Source: Paenisporosarcina antarctica
Lineage (GTDB): Bacteria > Bacillota > Bacilli > Bacillales_A > Planococcaceae
Assembly: GCF_004367585.1 (NCBI RefSeq)
Contig: NZ_CP038015.1
Location: 902,001 to 966,000, forward strand
Reading direction: 5' to 3'
DNA: 64,000 nucleotides
Part shown: in pieces, positions 62,152 through 64,000 of the stretch
Layout of the letters: the number at the start of each line of letters is the position of its first letter
Position numbering within the stretch: position 1 is the first letter of the stretch
Translations under genes and position numbers: made by a program
The notes under the pieces: model-generated
Databases searched by the model: none
What the model saw: only the letters and a program-made list of their open reading frames with translations
Told to the model about the DNA's origin: nothing

Positions 62152-63423
62152 ATGGAACAACGCCTAAGTCAAAGACAATTTCAAACTCAAAAATTAGCAA
62201 TGACACAATCGTTACGACAATCACTCGAAATCCTGAATTTTTCTACTCATGAGTTAAATAGTTTTCTAAAAGAGAAACAACAAGAGAACCCTTGGTTAAA
62301 AATACGTTCAAAAGGTCCTTTGCTGATTACTCCAGAAATGGTTCTGCAAATACCTGATCATACTTCTTATAAAGACATACTATACTCACAATTACTCGAC
62401 TTTCAATTAACTGAAGAACTCACTCAATTAGTTAAGTGGCTCTTGGACGATATAAATGAAGATGGCTTTTTAATGGATAGCCTAGAAGAGTATGGGAAAT
62501 GGACAAACAAACCGGAATCTTTAATTAAAGAAGCTATCGATGTCATTCAACAGTTTGAGCCGATTGGGATAGGGGCATTTTCAAAGCAACACGCTCTTAT
62601 TTTGCAAGCAACATATCATGAAATGTCTGAGCAAACAATTGATATTGTAATAAATCATTTTGATTTACTAATTAATAGAAAGTGGAAAGAGCTTGCGAAA
62701 AAGATGCATATTTCATTAGAAGAAATTCAACAAATTGCTGATATATTATCCGATTTCTCAACATCTCCTTTACAACTAATTACAGAACATAAGGCTTCAT
62801 ACATTCAACCAGATGCCTGTGTACTAGTTGAAGAAAAAGAACTAAATATTATCTATTATGGACATGCTTTCCCAAAAGTCCATATTGATAAAGCTTATAT
62901 GAAAACATTGCCATCACAGATAGACGCTGATGTCATGACTTATATGAAACAGAAATCAAAAGAAATAAGTAATATTGACGGTCAACTACAGTGGCGGAAA
63001 TCAACTTTGCAAAGAATCATACAAGAAATTGTCCATAGACAACAAAAATATTTCATGCATGGTACACAATTTCTAGTTCCGATGACGATGACGGATGTAG
63101 CAGAACTGTTAGAATTACACGAGTCAACTGTGAGTCGTGCTGTACGAGAGAAATATCTGCAAACGAAAACTGGGGTTGTATCATTAAAGTCATTTTTCTC
63201 ACAACCTTCTACTGAAGACGTATCGGCTACTCATGTTAAAGCACGCATTCAATCTTTTATTGACCATGAAGAAAAGGAGAAGCCTCTATCAGATCAAAAA
63301 ATTGTCGATATGCTAACGAAAGAACGAATTCATTTATCAAGACGTGTGATTACGAAATATAGAAAACAACTTTTAATAGTAAGTTCTTCAAAACGAAAAC
63401 GATTTGAAAGGAAGGATTCATGA
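62152..63423 (+). CDS. sigL: RNA polymerase sigma-54 factor (SigL)
   Basis: RpoN/SigL directs transcription from -12/-24 promoters with AAA+ activators. The 423-residue protein starts with the activator-interacting region (residues 1-50, rich in Gln and Leu: MTQSLRQSLEIL). It then has the core-binding region (FEPIGIGAFS near 140), the HTH (VAELLELHESTVSRAVREKYL, split by its turn) and the RpoN box near residues 390-402 (LSRRVITKYRKQL). AAGGAG precedes the ATG. Located just before cggR, as in B. subtilis (sigL upstream of the gapA operon). Confidence 0.94.
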   Translation: MEQRLSQRQFQTQKLAMTQSLRQSLEILNFSTHELNSFLKEKQQENPWLKIRSKGPLLITPEMVLQIPDHTSYKDILYSQLLDFQLTEELTQLVKWLLDDINEDGFLMDSLEEYGKWTNKPESLIKEAIDVIQQFEPIGIGAFSKQHALILQATYHEMSEQTIDIVINHFDLLINRKWKELAKKMHISLEEIQQIADILSDFSTSPLQLITEHKASYIQPDACVLVEEKELNIIYYGHAFPKVHIDKAYMKTLPSQIDADVMTYMKQKSKEISNIDGQLQWRKSTLQRIIQEIVHRQQKYFMHGTQFLVPMTMTDVAELLELHESTVSRAVREKYLQTKTGVVSLKSFFSQPSTEDVSATHVKARIQSFIDHEEKEKPLSDQKIVDMLTKERIHLSRRVITKYRKQLLIVSSSKRKRFERKDS

Positions 63424-63656
63424 TGAAAATCCGATTTTATTCTCGCGCCAACTGCTCATTATGCATAGAAGCCTGGATGATGTTGCAACTTGTAAAAGAA
63501 GATGTTCATCTAGATATTGAAGAAATTAATATTGAAGAAAATGATGAAATACATGAAAAATATGTACTTCGTATTCCTGTTATTGAGTATAAGGGAGAAG
63601 TAATTCAAGAAGGACGAATTGATTATCCGACATTGTTAGAGGCGTTTAATTCCTAA
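63420..63656 (+). CDS. Glutaredoxin-like (thioredoxin-fold) protein
   Basis: A 78-residue thioredoxin-fold protein of the DUF836/glutaredoxin-like type. RFYSRANCSLCIEAW (residues 5-19) carries a CSLC redox motif, and the cis-proline region is LRIPVIEY. It overlaps the sigL stop by four bases (ATGA) behind GGAAGGA, so it is co-expressed. Two ATGs (63420 and 63423) are possible. Substrate unknown. Confidence 0.85.
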   Translation: MMKIRFYSRANCSLCIEAWMMLQLVKEDVHLDIEEINIEENDEIHEKYVLRIPVIEYKGEVIQEGRIDYPTLLEAFNS

Positions 63657-63669
63657 ACGTCTTTTTTAT

Positions 63670-63698
63670 TTGCACTATTTAAAAGATTAGAGTATATT
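63670..63698 (+). promoter_or_regulatory. Promoter of cggR (gapA operon)
   Basis: TTGCAC (63670-63675), 17-base spacer, TATATT (63693-63698), 75 bases before the cggR ATG. Confidence 0.75.
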
Positions 63699-63709
63699 AA
63701 TAGTAGAAG

Positions 63710-63745
63710 CGGGACGATAAATAAATGAGTGGGACAGAAAACGTC
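63710..63745. promoter_or_regulatory. CggR operator
   Basis: CGGGAC (63710-63715) and TGGGAC (63730-63735) are exactly 20 bases apart. Each is followed after six bases by TAAA or CGTC, reproducing the B. subtilis tandem layout CGGGACn6TGTCn4CGGGACn6TGTC. It lies downstream of the start site, as a roadblock-type operator. Confidence 0.85.
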
Positions 63746-63772
63746 CAACCACTTATTTAGAAGGAGAATGCA

Positions 63773-64000
63773 ATGGATCAATTACTAGGAGCACAACAAA
63801 AATTGTTACCTGAAATGACGGCACTTCTACAAAAGAGATATCGATTATTAATGACAATTCAACTGTCTGCTGGGATTGGACGTAGAGCATTAGGACAAAT
63901 TGTTCATGCAACTGAACGCGAGACTAGAAGAGAATCAGATATATTGCGAGCACAAGGGTTAATTCACGTGTTGGCAAATGGGATGGAAATTACACAAGAA
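63773..64000 (+). CDS. cggR: Central glycolytic genes regulator CggR (partial, 5' part)
   Basis: The first 76 codons of CggR, the SorC-family repressor of gapA-pgk-tpi-pgm-eno that is released by fructose-1,6-bisphosphate. MDQLLGAQQKLLPEM and IGRRALGQIVHATERETRRE give the N-terminal winged helix. The gene continues past the window. AAGGAGAA precedes the ATG. The operator at 63710-63745 supports autoregulation. Confidence 0.92.
   Translation, partial: MDQLLGAQQKLLPEMTALLQKRYRLLMTIQLSAGIGRRALGQIVHATERETRRESDILRAQGLIHVLANGMEITQE

Overview
The window is low-GC Firmicutes DNA, most like a Bacillales member and probably Planococcaceae/Caryophanaceae, though the genus cannot be fixed from sequence alone. 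The reasons are gene order that repeatedly matches Bacillus subtilis (hemEHY-yhgDE, yhfH-lplJ, yhzC-comK, uvrBA-yvlB, hprK-lgt-yvoD-yvoF-hisZGDBHAFI-yvcD, trxB-yvcI-rapZ-yvcK-whiA-crh-clpP, sigL-cggR), AGGAGG-type ribosome binding sites, several TTG/GTG starts, and recognisable FadR, LexA, CtsR, CggR and CymR-type sites.

Layout. 1-5.8 kb: end of hemE, hemH, hemY, a small membrane protein, and the TetR regulator yhgD with the membrane protein yhgE. 6-13.4 kb: the tiny zinc-ribbon gene yhfH, lplJ, a Bce-type peptide-antibiotic sensing and resistance module (response regulator, kinase, ABC ATPase, permease), and a FadR-controlled acyl-CoA synthetase. 13.5-18.4 kb: the NAD de novo cluster nadB-nadC-nadA with divergent nifS. 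18.5-22.4 kb: the most unusual accessory segment. It holds two paralogous 429-residue HTH-TPR (RRNPP-like) regulators, one translationally coupled to a 45-residue secreted-peptide gene, each divergent from a small target-like gene, with a shared TTTCCCAAC motif in both promoter regions. 22.5-29.7 kb: a Rieske oxidoreductase (yhfW-like), an S9 peptidase, and the methyl-cycle/transsulfuration operon yrrT-luxS-mccA-mccB. 29.9-32.5 kb: an enoyl-CoA hydratase and a UbiB/AarF-family kinase. 32.5-35.2 kb: interspersed repeats, a YhjD-like gene, comK and yhzC.

35.2-46.2 kb: uvrB-uvrA with a LexA box, yvlB, a Gfo/Idh/MocA oxidoreductase, then hprK-lgt-yvoD, a drastically shortened ppaX remnant, and yvoF. 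46.2-54.4 kb: the complete histidine operon behind a promoter with a TrpR-type palindrome, then yvcD. 54.7-64 kb: trxB, yvcI, rapZ, yvcK, whiA, crh, tRNA-Arg, clpP, lemA with a TPM-domain gene, sigL, a glutaredoxin-like gene and the start of cggR.

The genes mostly make core metabolic and regulatory modules: heme, NAD, lipoylation, histidine, sulfur amino acids, SOS repair, carbon-catabolite control and proteolysis. The strongest candidates for under-described biology are the peptide-regulator pair with its orphan paralogue, the in-frame-deleted ppaX, the TrpR-like his operator and a tail-truncated ComK. No phage, insertion sequence, transposase or CRISPR array was seen.
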